Assembly (NCBI RefSeq): GCF_000699445.3
Contig: NC_067198.1
Coordinates: 42,773,691 to 42,837,690 of the forward strand
Direction of reading: 5' to 3'
Length of the DNA: 64,000 bases
DNA from: Schistosoma haematobium
Lineage: Eukaryota; Platyhelminthes; Trematoda; Strigeidida; Schistosomatidae
A program made the translations under genes and the position numbers. This document shows, piece by piece, positions 32,464 through 42,639 of the stretch (the first letter of the stretch is position 1; each line of letters starts with the position of its first letter). Under the pieces are notes generated by a model, which saw only the letters and a program-made list of their open reading frames with translations, had not been told where the DNA came from and made no database searches.

Positions 32464-33300
32464 CTTAGCATTAAATATTCACATCCTCATTGTTGATGAA
32501 ACTTCGGGACCTTCAGGTCTTACTGGTGAACTCTTAACTTCTAACCTCATTAATACAAACCCTCTAAAAAAAAATATTAATATATACAGGAAAAATTTAA
32601 CCTCTCTATTGAATATTTCACTTTTGAAATTTGATCTATAGTAAAATTATTAGTAATTAAGTTCAAATTTTCAGTTTCCCTTTTCGTAATCACCATTATC
32701 ATCCTCATCATCATCATTGACCACATGTAACATTATATATTTGATGACCTGAGAAGCATATAAACATATCTACACAAAACTTACATGTAAGAAACATGAA
32801 TAAACATACATACATTTAAGTAATCATCGGTTTACAGTTATTGTTCATTATCAAATTTCTTTTTGTTGTTGTTGTTTTGTTTATTATTATTCTAGTCTAT
32901 TTCTAATGAAAATTTAATATAAGTGTAAAAAGAAAACATAAAACAGAAAGAACCTTCCTTGTTTTAACTTTTGAAAAAAAGAAAAAAGAAAATGTTCTGT
33001 TTGAAAAACAAACAAACAAAAAAAAGAATTTTCTTTTTTTTCTTTTCTACATTCTTTCCTTCCCTCCCTCTCTTTCATACCCCCTCTCCCTCTTTCTCTC
33101 TCTCGATTACCACATCTCTCAATTGATTTGAAACATGAACATGAATAGTAAAGTGAAACAAAATAGAAACAAAAAATAAATTAACTTTTGGTATTCTATT
33201 TTTATTTTATTGATTTAGATTTTTTTTATTCCCTAAAAAAAGTTTATTCATTCAATTTCATTATTCAAGTTGATTTGATTCTGTATCCAAGTATATGCAT
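32464..33300. other. Low-complexity AT/CT-rich spacer
   Basis: CT-rich tract at ~33040-33108, GTT run near 32862, CATCAT run near 32700. Nothing else recognised. Confidence 0.45.
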
Positions 33301-33306
33301 ATAAGA

Positions 33307-33308
<2 letters not shown>

Positions 33309-33380
<72 letters not shown>
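33309..33380. repeat. (TA)n microsatellite
   Basis: About 36 TA units without interruption, the longest dinucleotide array in the window. Confidence 0.97.
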
Positions 33381-33382
<2 letters not shown>

Positions 33383-33579
33383 CAAATACTTAGAGAAGAA
33401 TTGATTAATAGAACTGAGCAGACTCCCGATATGTAGGGATACACAAACGTATATATGTGTGAGTATATTTAATCAAACTGAGTTGAATAAATGAGAGTTA
33501 TTCAACAGTCAATAGTTCTTGAACCAACTTTTGGCTAATGATAATCATTGTATTATTATTATTTAGACAAATGAACATA

Positions 33580-33800
33580 ATGTGGTGTGGGTTACTTATA
33601 ACCACATAAGTAGTATATAACGATAGTCAGGAATAGAATGTATTTCAGTAGAAGATCGATAAGGAAAGAACGGGAACGGAACGCGATTGGTATAAAAATA
33701 CACGAACAATGAAATCTGAGACGATAGACTAATATTTGCGAAAGGAACAGTCAAGATTGAGACAATGGTTTGATATTTTGCAAATTAAATATTTACTATA
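33580..33800 (+). repeat. Family E repeat, longest copy
   Basis: Begins TGTGGTGTGGGTTACTTAT and ends near TTTGCAAATTAAATATTTAC. It includes a TATA-like TTGGTATAAAAATACACG. A family 2 element starts right after it. A faint relative lies at 36215-36425 on the minus strand. Class unknown. Confidence 0.65.
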
Positions 33801-33802
33801 TC

Positions 33803-34075
33803 AGAAGGGGTTTTCTGGAGATTATAGTAATTTCAACAGTTCAGATCATGAGTCAATTGAAGCTAGACCACCATGAAAAACCTAGTCTAGTTAGTTAAGC
33901 ATCTGGTGCGAGACTGATAGGACCAGGTTTCGAATCCCATGAGGAGGGGTCGTGGATGAGCACTGCGAAAAGTCCCACAATAGGACGAAAAGGCCGCCCA
34001 GTGCTTTCAGGTTTTCCATGGTGGTCTAGCTTCAATTGACTCATAATCTAAACTGTTGATATTTACTATATAGTT
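33803..34075. mobile_element. Family 2 head-to-head dimer with outer terminus
   Basis: Left terminus ATCAGAAGGGGTTTTCTGG, minus tail to ~33880, then plus head remnant (CTAGTTAGTTAAGC), B box (GTTTCGAATCCC), decayed ribozyme (CTGCGAAAA) and plus tail to 34075. Confidence 0.82.
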
Positions 34076-34189
34076 GTCAGATTTCAGTGATATGCTCTGT
34101 GATTTCATGTCAATTACATTCGATTGTCTCCACTGGTTTTCTGTTCACTGCAATATGTATGAGGAGGCACCAAATAGATGTTAACAGTT

Positions 34190-34733
34190 CACGAATAGTC
34201 ATCTGAATAATATTCAATCATTTCAATGCATATTCCCTCACACAACGATGTCTCTCATTCTACGTTTTGCTAACTTGTTCACCGAAAAGACATAAACAAA
34301 CCTGAATACCTCATGCAATCAAGTGACATAATATGATCTATCCAAACAAACAAGGAAACACATAACTTATTAAAATATCTAAATGACAAGAACAGATAAC
34401 CCAAATATTCAAGCAGTCCACTTTAAATGTTACAACAGTTATGGAACTAATCAGTTGGAATTTCATCACTTCAATTTTAAATGTTACTTAATATATCAGA
34501 GTGTTATTATTTGTTGTCGATGAATCAATTCCTCTCTATCTCTTTCTCTATCCCTCAGTCTCTGTCTATCTCTATTTGGTTAACTCCATACAATCATAGT
34601 ATTCTACAATGAATTCAATCGATTCATCTCGAAGCAATTCACTACACTGATTATATAATCAGTTTTAAGAGAAAATATTTGTGATCATTTAAATACGAAT
34701 AATTTCAAACATTCTCATCATTTGTGCATCTTT
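34190..34733 (-). repeat. Inverted duplication, left copy (partner 40120-40705)
   Basis: About 545 bp that match the reverse complement of 40120-40705 throughout (e.g. TATCTCTATTTGGTTAACTC, CAATCGATTCATCTCGAAGC), with scattered substitutions. No coding capacity was recognised. Copies are ~5.4 kb apart. Confidence 0.85.
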
Positions 34734-34770
34734 TGCGGTACGAGAAAACGTTAAATTCCAATCTAAATAT

Positions 34771-35121
34771 CTAAATCCTATCTTCTATTATAAAAACTCT
34801 CAACTTGATTGAATATAAAGTTAAAAATAAAAAAACAAAAACATTTATTAACTCGTTGGCCGCGAAGTTGACCAGGGGCAAAAGAAGTGGCTGAACATAC
34901 TTCTTTTGAATGTAAAACTCTAGCTCTTTCGCAATAACATATGATGTTAACAGCAAACTACCTAATTCTGTCAAACTGACAATCTTGCAGACGTCTGAAT
35001 CAATTGCTATTCGAATCAAGAAGCCGGAGCTTTGCATCTCTCCCCACTCCCCCCCAAAAGGAAACAATTTATGACAAAATCTAAATCCAAAAAGAAAAAG
35101 AACCCCAGAAACAGTTGACAT
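34771..35121 (-). CDS. Orphan ORF, 116 codons, function unknown
   Basis: ATG-started minus-strand ORF, Leu/Phe/Val-rich, with hydrophobic stretches at ~5-15, ~50-65 and ~80-105. It matches none of the window's repeats. No domain recognised, and no splice or promoter support; an ORF of this length can arise by chance in sequence like this. Listed because it is the longest non-repeat ORF after the LRR-Ig gene. Confidence 0.15.
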   Translation of the reverse strand: MSTVSGVLFLFGFRFCHKLFPFGGEWGEMQSSGFLIRIAIDSDVCKIVSLTELGSLLLTSYVIAKELEFYIQKKYVQPLLLPLVNFAANELINVFVFLFLTLYSIKLRVFIIEDRI

Positions 35122-35491
35122 TCGGCAGTTTCTTTTTCTTTTTTGTTTTACTTTTTCAATGTATAGTTAGTTAAAACTATAATTAATAATAAACTAATAC
35201 ATAACTAAGATTGATAAAGAGGTAACTGACAATGTTATCATGACAGTATTGTATAGAATTCTAATTGAAAGTCACTATAATAGATATCATTATACTTCAT
35301 TTACTTTATTTTCATTCATTAACATTTATATTCATATCATAATGATGAAAATGTCCAAAAATAACAGTGAAGTGTTCATCATTTTAAGTTGTAATATCAA
35401 AAAACAGTTGTGTTTGAATGAAGTTTATTTGGAATTCCTTTTGGTATTGATTGTTTGAATATTCCTATGAATGTTTAAGGAATGAAATTGA
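35122..35491. other. AT-rich spacer, nothing recognised
   Basis: A 72-codon plus-strand ORF (35240-35458) has no motif. No repeat-family match. Confidence 0.4.
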
Positions 35492-35800
35492 TTAGTTGTT
35501 TATTAGTATATGTGTATTCTGTGTGGATTACTGTGTAGATATTGTCTTAAATTACATGCATAATATGAAGAGATAGATGATGGCTAACAGTGGAACACAA
35601 GACGTACATTTTATCCTAATGGACTGTTCAGCTAAAAGGTTAATGTGATGGTGTTTAAAGAGAATGGAACTGGGTTCGAGTTCCAGATTGAACACCAACT
35701 GTGAGATAGAGGTATATCCAGTGGATGAGTCTAAAATAGGATGAAATGCGCATTCTGTATTCCACTGCTGGTCAACATCTATTTCTGTTTTATTCAGGAT
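35492..35800. mobile_element. Family 1 (Sm-alpha) head-to-head dimer
   Basis: Minus arm 35492-35640 (TTATTAGTATATGTGTATTC, GGCTAACAGTGGAAC, decayed ribozyme), then plus arm from 35641 with A-box region, B box (GGGTTCGAGTTCC, 35674-35686), ribozyme region (TGGATGA, dead) and 3' part to 35800. Confidence 0.8.
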
Positions 35801-37519
35801 ATTTGAAAACAATGGTAGATTATTTTGTAAAGTTATTTGACTCATAAAGATGTAACTATTAAAGATGAACCTTTTTTTATTACGGACAAATATCAGTAAA
35901 CTAATTGAATATTAACTTATTTCAATTTGAGAATACTCATTCTCATTTGTCTACAGTTAAACATGAACTTAAAACATTGTCTTAAAGAGATTAAGTCATT
36001 TAACTGATGATTAAGAATTTCTAAAATAACACAAATGGAAGAACCTCATGTTTCGTATCAGAAGTATGTGCAAATCGTTCGTAATCAGGGGCTATTGTAG
36101 GCTACAGTAAACCTCAACATTCACATATCCCAATCAATTCAAACTCTAATTCAGTTCGATTCTTACACACAAGTGGGAACAATCGAATGTACATAAAAAT
36201 AAATTTACAGAATCTTTTAGTAAAATCTGAGAACAATAAAGTAAATACTTGATTATCAAAATGTCAATTAATTGTTCCTTTATTTCCACATCCATTATTC
36301 TCTGTCCTCGTTCTAATCTCTTCAATTGTTTTTTAATCATCTGTCGCCAGTCATTTCATTTTCAGTTGATGATATATACTACTTATATTTGTCGACATCA
36401 GTAGCATACACCACAATATAATTATTAAACAATAGAATAATATAATATACATGTTTATTGAGTTCTTCTGTCTTTATATATTATGATTGGTTAAATTCAA
36501 GCAAAAATTCTTTTTTTTTCTTCTTTACATTGGCTATATAATAGTGATATACTAATATAACCAGTTAAACAAATTAGCCCCTTTCTCTATTTCTCCTTAT
36601 TCATTTGTATTCCATTGAATTTGAACATACAATAACTACATTGCATTAAACGTTTATACTTACATATAGAAAAGAAGATATGAACAAATAGATTAACGGA
36701 TGCCCTTAAGTAAATAAGTTATATGATGATGATGAAATGTTTTATTATACATAATGGGATAAGTAACAACAACAGCAACACCAACAAAATCATAATAATC
36801 TAATCATCATTCATCAGACATAACGAATGATCCATCTGTTTATCTGTCTATATATTATTTTCTATTCACTTCCAACTTCTTTTTCGGACCAATTTTTTTA
36901 TTCTTCCTCCCTATTTTCTTCACTTTTTCAATAATGTTTCTCAGAATGAGAATTTGAAATAGGCGCTTATGGAGATTATATGTTCAATGTATTTTTTTGG
37001 GGGGGGAGAGTATAACCGTTCATATAATCGTTGTATGTGTACATTTATTGTATCACTTCTTTGGGCTACTATTTATTGTGTATGATAAAGTTTACCTCCT
37101 AAAACTATTTTGCTTTACATTCCTTTTAGTTAATCAGAGATAATAATAATATTGATAATAATGATAATAATGAAAGGATGAGTGATTATGTAATCTAATT
37201 TAACATTCTAATTAGTAATCTTAGTAATCATGGTGATTATTACTAAGGGTTAGTAATAGAATAAAAAAAGGAAGAAGAATAAAATTCAATAAAAAGAAGG
37301 AGTATGAAATAGATTCAATGAAAATTGTTTTACGCTTATTGTTATAGAAAAAATTACTGAAGTAGAAAATAAAAGATGGATTAATAATTAGGAAAGAAAA
37401 ACACAACAAAACTGTCTAACTGTTAAATGGTCATTAACATAAACTTTGAAGTGATGAGAATTTTTAGGGTAGTATTCGTTATGGATTGATATTAGTTGTA
37501 GTGGCATTGAAAAAATGGG
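35801..37519. other. Long AT-rich spacer
   Basis: Includes a faint family E relative (36215-36425, minus strand), a poly-G run (~37000-37007) and AAT/ATA runs (~37140-37170). No gene recognised. Confidence 0.4.
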
Positions 37520-37520
37520 T

Positions 37521-37803
37521 GAGACTATAATTTATGGACGACCTTTGGACGATGCTAAAGTGACCCTGAAAGTGTCTACCCATTTACTGGGGCTAAATGA
37601 GGGTTATAAAGCAGTTTGAAGAATAAGGATTATGATTTACGGTTGATGGTTAGGGTTAGGAATTAGATTTAGGGTTTTCATTACGAACTGACATCAGCTA
37701 TAATGCTAAGACTCTATTTAGTCAAATGGGTGAATGAATTTCGTGCCGAAATTCGAGACCTGTTGTCATAAATCTGATTAGTTCGTCTATAAATTATAGT
37801 CTG
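37521..37803 (+). mobile_element. MITE-like family M, best copy
   Basis: About 283 bp with terminal inverted repeats GACTATAATTTATGGACGA (37523-37541) and TCGTCTATAAATTATAGTC (37783-37801), one mismatch between them. The interior has GGTTAGGGTTAGGAATTAG and TTCGTGCCGAAATTCG and no ORF. Structure fits a non-autonomous DNA transposon. Target duplication unclear. Confidence 0.85.
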
Positions 37804-38454
37804 GCCGGAAAATGTAGCTGTTTCGAAACAGTGTATCATTTGTCAGCCTTGTATATTCATGATAAAGCTAAGAATCATGTTTAATAACTTCAAGTTTTGT
37901 TGTGAACACCTAACTATTGAACCATTAAGTTGATATGTAGTGGTACACACTGCCAGATTTAATCAGTTCACAGTATAAAAAGTTTCTCTGAAAACATATT
38001 GTTAAGGAGTTCTGTACTAGCCTGAAACAGCTGTTTTCAATGATATCCCAACTAATACAAATCCATGAGGAATATCACCAATAGACGTGTTTGTTTAACT
38101 GAAGGAACGACAGACTATTATCAGACTACATGAAGGATAAGAAGTAGAATATTGTCAACAATCATCTATCAGACTTTAACTCATGTCTTAAATCTCTAAC
38201 AGTGAAGAAAAACTAGTTTGAAAACAGTTTCGGTCTTGTTTTGACTTAGGTTGACGTAAACTCAGTAGATAAGTGACTAAAATACACATTTATTAACAAT
38301 TGGATCTCATTTTCAAACTCCGTCTAGATACAGAAATAATATAATCGGGTCTAACTGACTTATTTCTATTCACTAAGTAAGTCTAACTCGATCATCGGAA
38401 TTCAGCCTGTCTGAAAAGTTTACTATATATATAGACCAATGACTAAAGATTTAA
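37804..38454. other. Spacer with very old family 2-like traces
   Basis: AACACCTAACTATTGAACC near 37903 and AGGAGTTCTGTACTAGCC near 38005 recall family 2, but the copy is too decayed to delimit. Confidence 0.35.
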
Positions 38455-38840
38455 TGATTTACCGATCTAACTTCAATCAGTCCGTGATACTGAGCGATCA
38501 TTTCCCATTTCCTTCAGTGAATACCTTTTGTATAACTGATACGATTGAAATCTATTGGTCACAGCGTCTCACTAGAACTTCGGACATTTCCTCTCGATGT
38601 TGAGCATTAGTGAGTACACAAAAATAATCTGTATAAAGGTTTGATTATATTGTTGAAGCTAAAAATGTATACCATTGGATTGCTCGTGGTACTGATCATC
38701 TCACTTTCAATCCTCTGTCTACTAGTAAGTACACACATCTGAGGATTCTCATACTATGACAAAATAGCTCTTCAGTTTTTAATAGTTGTTTAACTTAAAC
38801 CGGTTTGTGATCTCAAATAAGATTTAAGAATCTTCATAAA
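38455..38840 (-). mobile_element. Family 2 long-form remnant
   Basis: Matches the extension seen at 58700-58850 (GATCTAACTTCAATCAGTCC, GGTCACAGCGTCTCACTAG), then weakly a tail. Old copy with uncertain limits. Confidence 0.45.
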
Positions 38841-39477
38841 ACCACATAGTATTCGTTTTAATTCTCAGCTAAATATTGTTTTTTATCTCTAAGCCCCTTG
38901 CTTTATATTAAAAGTATGCAATATGGATTATCTAATTAGAGTTATATAAAAAAGTATTATCTAACCATCTTGATTTGAATAATGTGAATTTGACCATTTG
39001 GTCTTATCAAAACATTAAACTTGAATAGAACTAACATTTTAGGTCAATGAAATGCACGAAGATGGTTTCTTGTAAAGAAAACACCTATACATAACAAAGT
39101 TCTTAATTTGGCTTAAAAAAACAACAACAAACAAATATGATTCGACTGGAAGTAAATATTGATAACACCAACCTTGAATCTACATTTGATGTTAAAGTAT
39201 GTACATTTATGTGTGTGTGCGTGTGCATGTTTGTATATGGGTGTGTGTGTTATTGTTGTAGATAAGGTCACAACAAAGTGTTCATAAATAAAAGTAGTAA
39301 TAAGCATTTTTAAGAAAAATTTTCTATTTTTCACGTATCAAATCTTAGCTAATTTGTGCGAAAAGAAAAAAAAACATGATGGTATTCAGATAAGGGATAC
39401 TGTGATTTGTTGACATGTAGAATGATTTTTTTTTTCGTATTTTTCTAAATGAACGTGAATTAGAAACAGAAATATTT
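38841..39477. other. AT-rich spacer with TG run
   Basis: GTGTGTG run near 39210-39250. Nothing else recognised. Confidence 0.4.
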
Positions 39478-39705
39478 TAGGAGTTTTATGGAGATTTTTA
39501 GCAAATTCAATAGTTGAAATCATGAGTTAATTGAAGCTAGACCAGTATGGAAAACCTGGAAGCACTAGACGGCCATTTCGTCCTAGTATGGGACTTCTCA
39601 GTAGTGCGCATCCAAAATCCCACCCTCCGCGAGACTGATAGGTCTTGGGTTCGAATCTCAAAACGAGCGGGATCGTGGATGTGTGTTGCTGAGAATTTTT
39701 TATTT
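39478..39705. mobile_element. Family 2 head-to-head dimer, plus tail missing
   Basis: Minus tail and ribozyme 39478-39630, then plus-strand GACTGATAGGTCTTGGG, B box GGTTCGAATCTC, and the start of the plus ribozyme (TTGCTGAGAA) where it ends. The minus ribozyme keeps stem I with a compensatory pair (GCACTA/TAGTGC) but has CTGAGAA (G8 to A). Confidence 0.8.
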
Positions 39706-39799
39706 ATTTACTGAAATGTAAATTTCATCAAATCAGATTAGATGAAAACAAACGTTTATGTCAGCAAAAAAGGGTGATTTTACGAAAAGTTGTGGCAAT

Positions 39800-40125
39800 G
39801 ATTAGAATGGATAGTGGCTAACAATGGAATCCAGTTTGGCGCATGTTTCGTCCTATTTAGAACTCATCATCTGGATGTACTTGCATTTTAGTGTTGATGT
39901 TCACTCTGGGGCTCGAACCCAGTACTATTCGTTTCAAATGCCATCGCATTATCCACTTAGTCCGGGAGTAAACATCAACTCTAGGATCCAGATACATTCA
40001 GCTGACGAGTCCTAAATAGGATGAAACGCGCGTCCTGGATTCCACTACTAGCCACTGTTCATCTTTGCTGAAAACAGCTTGTGACTTAAGGCTATATCGA
40101 GGCATTCCGTACAAGATGCACAAAT
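39800..40125. mobile_element. Family 1 (Sm-alpha) head-to-head dimer
   Basis: Minus arm 39800-39965 with dead ribozyme, B box (GGGGCTCGAACCC) and A box (ATCCACTTAGTCC); plus arm ~39962-40125 starting in GGGAGTAAACATCAAC with an intact ribozyme and 3' region to CAAGATGCACAAATG. The inverted duplication copy begins at this boundary. Confidence 0.85.
39995..40041 (+). ncRNA. Hammerhead ribozyme, core intact (family 1, Sm-alpha)
   Basis: Core CTGACGA 40002-40008; stem II GTCC (40009-40012) with GGAT (40019-40022), one G-U pair; GAAA 40023-40026; stem III ACGCGCGT (40026-40033); cleavage C 40034. Stem I ATTCAG (39996-40001) pairs with CTGGAT (40035-40040). This is the known Sm-alpha hammerhead layout. 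Confidence 0.82.
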
Positions 40126-40705
40126 GATTAGAATGTTTGAAATTATTCATATTTAAATGATCACAAATATTTTCCTAGAAAAATGAAATAATAATTGAAA
40201 TCTAGTAAATTTCTCTTAAAACTGATTATGTAAACAGTGTAGTGAATTGCTTCGAGATGAATCGATTGAATTCATTGTAGAATACTATGATTGTATGGAG
40301 TTAACCAAATAGAGATAGACAGAGACTGAGAGATAGAGAAAGAGATAGAGAGGAATTGATTCATCGACAACAAATGATAATAATAACATTCTCTGATATA
40401 TTAAGTAACATTTAAAATTGAAGTGATGAAATTCCAACTGAATGATTTCATAACTGTTGTAACATTTAAGGTGGTCTACTTGAATATTTGGGCTATCTGT
40501 TCTTGTTAATAAGTTATGCGTTCCCATGTTTATTTGAACAGATCATTATGTCACTTGATTGCATAACGTATTCAGATGAGTTTATGACGTTTCGGTGAAC
40601 AAGTTAGCAAAATGTGCAATGAGAGACATCATTGTGTGAGGGAATGTGCATTGAAATGATTGAATGTTATTCAAATGACTATTCGTGAATTATTAACACC
40701 TAACC
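40120..40705 (+). repeat. Inverted duplication, right copy (partner 34190-34733)
   Basis: Reverse-complement match to the left copy over nearly its whole length, including the GAGATAGACAGAGACTGAG and GAATCGATTGAATTC-like stretches. Some indels distinguish the copies. Confidence 0.85.
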
Positions 40706-40830
40706 GGCGATCTCTCTATATCTATTTCAAGGATCGATCAAGAAATAAGAAAAGGAAACTTATTGAAATACCCTGTTCTGAGAATTCTATATTGAACCAG
40801 AAATATATTATTGAATAAAGTTAATAATAA

Positions 40831-41052
40831 TATCAGAAGGGGGGTATGGATATTATGGTAATTTCAATAGTCGAAATCATGAATCCATTAAAACTAGACA
40901 ACCACGGAAAATCTGGTAACACTAGACGGCCTTTTCTTTCCAGTGTGGGACTCCTCAGCCGTACACATCCACAATCCGGCCTAGCGAGGATCGAATCCAG
41001 GACCTACCAGTCTCGCATGCGAGCGCTTAACCATCAGAACCCCTTCTGATAA
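40831..41052 (-). mobile_element. Family 2 SINE with both termini and target duplication
   Basis: Starts ATCAGAAGGGG (from 40832) and ends in CCCCTTCTGAT (to 41050): the left end is the normal minus tail, the right end a stub of plus tail. Flanks TAATAATAAT and AATAATAATAA look like a target duplication in an AAT run. The interior has a decayed ribozyme and B box (GGATCGAATCCAG). Confidence 0.82.
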
Positions 41053-41439
41053 TAATAATAATAAAACAAAATATCAACATTAAAAAAACAATCAACAAGA
41101 GTAATTCAGTGAATATTTTTTTAGACACCTAATCAATAAGTTTGCATGTTTTTCATTTTATAAAAAATCAATAAAAAGTTTCAATTTCTTTTGAGAGCCA
41201 ATATTTTCCGTTTTATCGTGTATTTAAGATATTATTATTATTATTACTATGGTTGAATTGACAAAATCAATAATAGAAAATTACTCATCAACTTTTGATA
41301 TTTCCAATATTCTCTTTCCCCCCAGCCCTCGCAACAGAAATAACTTTTCAATAAAATGGAAGAAGAGTAAAATTAGTTAAGATTTGACAGATTAATGAAG
41401 AGAATTACTAGAAAAATAAATACTATACATTTATGAGTA
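41053..41439. other. AT-rich spacer, nothing recognised
   Basis: AAT and TTA runs; no ORF or repeat-family match. Confidence 0.4.
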
Positions 41440-41548
41440 AAGATGAATAGTGGTTAGTAGTGAAATCCAGGATGTGCATTTCGTCCTATTTAAGACTCGT
41501 CAACTGGATATACCTACATCTCAGAGATAATGTTTCACTATGGGACAA
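41440..41548 (-). mobile_element. Family 1 (Sm-alpha) fragment
   Basis: Minus-strand ribozyme region (TTGACGA, C3 lost; GAAA kept) up to the B-box side (TTTCACTATGGGAC). The head is absent. Confidence 0.75.
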
Positions 41549-41894
41549 TGGGAAGATATATAAGTAAACAACATCAAGTGAATTTATTATACATTTATTT
41601 TACATTCCTATGTTTGCCTTTGATCTTTTTTTTCTTCAGCATAATATTGTTACAATGCGATACAATTAATCCATATAGACAAATGATAAAGTGCATAAAA
41701 TGTAAACCGGTGTCTAGGATTACTTTTATCTGAAGTTGAACATATCTAATAGAAATTAGCTTGGTTTTTTAACGTTTCATAACTTAGTTACTTAGTCCGC
41801 ATTTAAGTAAAATGAATTTAAAAGTACTAAGGAACAAAACAGAATACTTAGTTCAGTTGAAATCAAAATCACTCTAGTTGTATCAATATCATAT
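41549..41894. other. AT-rich spacer, nothing recognised
   Basis: Short hydrophobic ORF remnants only. Confidence 0.35.
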
Positions 41895-42430
41895 CATTTT
41901 TGGCACGGCTGAGAGTGGGGAGAGTTAACTCTCCCTCCCAAAATTCTCTCATACGGCCACGCGTATACAGTCACTACCAGGGAAGTCCTACTCACTACCT
42001 TCTCACGGCATTACAGTTGTTTACGAGATTGAAAGGAAGAAAAGCGAATGTCCGGCACTTTAATCGGGTTGGTGGATAAGGAGGACCCCTTTGGAGGAGT
42101 TGGAAAACCATGATTCCAAACCAATGGTGCACATGGGCTCCAGTACCCTAAAGGAAAAATAGCGTATGAACCTATTGTTGGTCACTGGTTACCATGGGAC
42201 TGCATCTCCTGACGTTACTCTACTGCCTTGTGGATTAGACCTTTAAGTCGAAGGCTTCGTGTGTGGCCCCCTAAGAAAACCACCTGTTTTTGTTTGGGCA
42301 CACGGGCAGTATCACAACCCACACACAAACCAAGTGACTTGTGTGGCGCATATGTATTCGATGCCCCTTTGTACCAATATAGGTGTGTTCAAACCAATAA
42401 ATTAATTCAAGCTGATATCTTGGGTACATT
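41895..42430 (+). mobile_element. Family D repeat, full-length, old
   Basis: From GGCACGGCTGAGAGTGGGG to TTTGTACCAATATAGGTG and AAACCAATAAATTAATTC, a degenerate AAAT tail. Clearly divergent from the 10018/11482 pair. Confidence 0.78.
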
Positions 42431-42551
42431 CTTAGGTATTTTAAATAAAATGTTATTGATTATTTAATGAAACAATATTATTCGATCAGTGCTTCATCTA
42501 CAAGCTAAATATATACATGTTAGTTTCATGAAATTAAGTTCATGCAGCATT

Positions 42552-42639
42552 ATGTCCGAATCTTCCGCACAAAATGTTATTTTAAATGTTGATGCTAAAA
42601 ACAGTAATAATGTTTTATTTTGTTCTAAGTTTTCTAGAG
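42552..42639 (+). CDS. Possible short first coding exon
   Basis: ATG at 42552 opens MSESSAQNVILNVDAKN and continues SNNVLFCSKFSR to a strong 5' splice-site match, AGAG|GTAAGTTT, at 42639/42640. The reading frame runs through the site to a stop at ~42677. Composition looks protein-like, but no acceptor partner or downstream exon was identified, and the protein is not recognised. Could be chance. Confidence 0.25.

Noticed and set aside
32207..32641. 144-codon plus ORF
   Set aside because: Mostly the family 3 inverted dimer read through; the remainder is AT-rich spacer.
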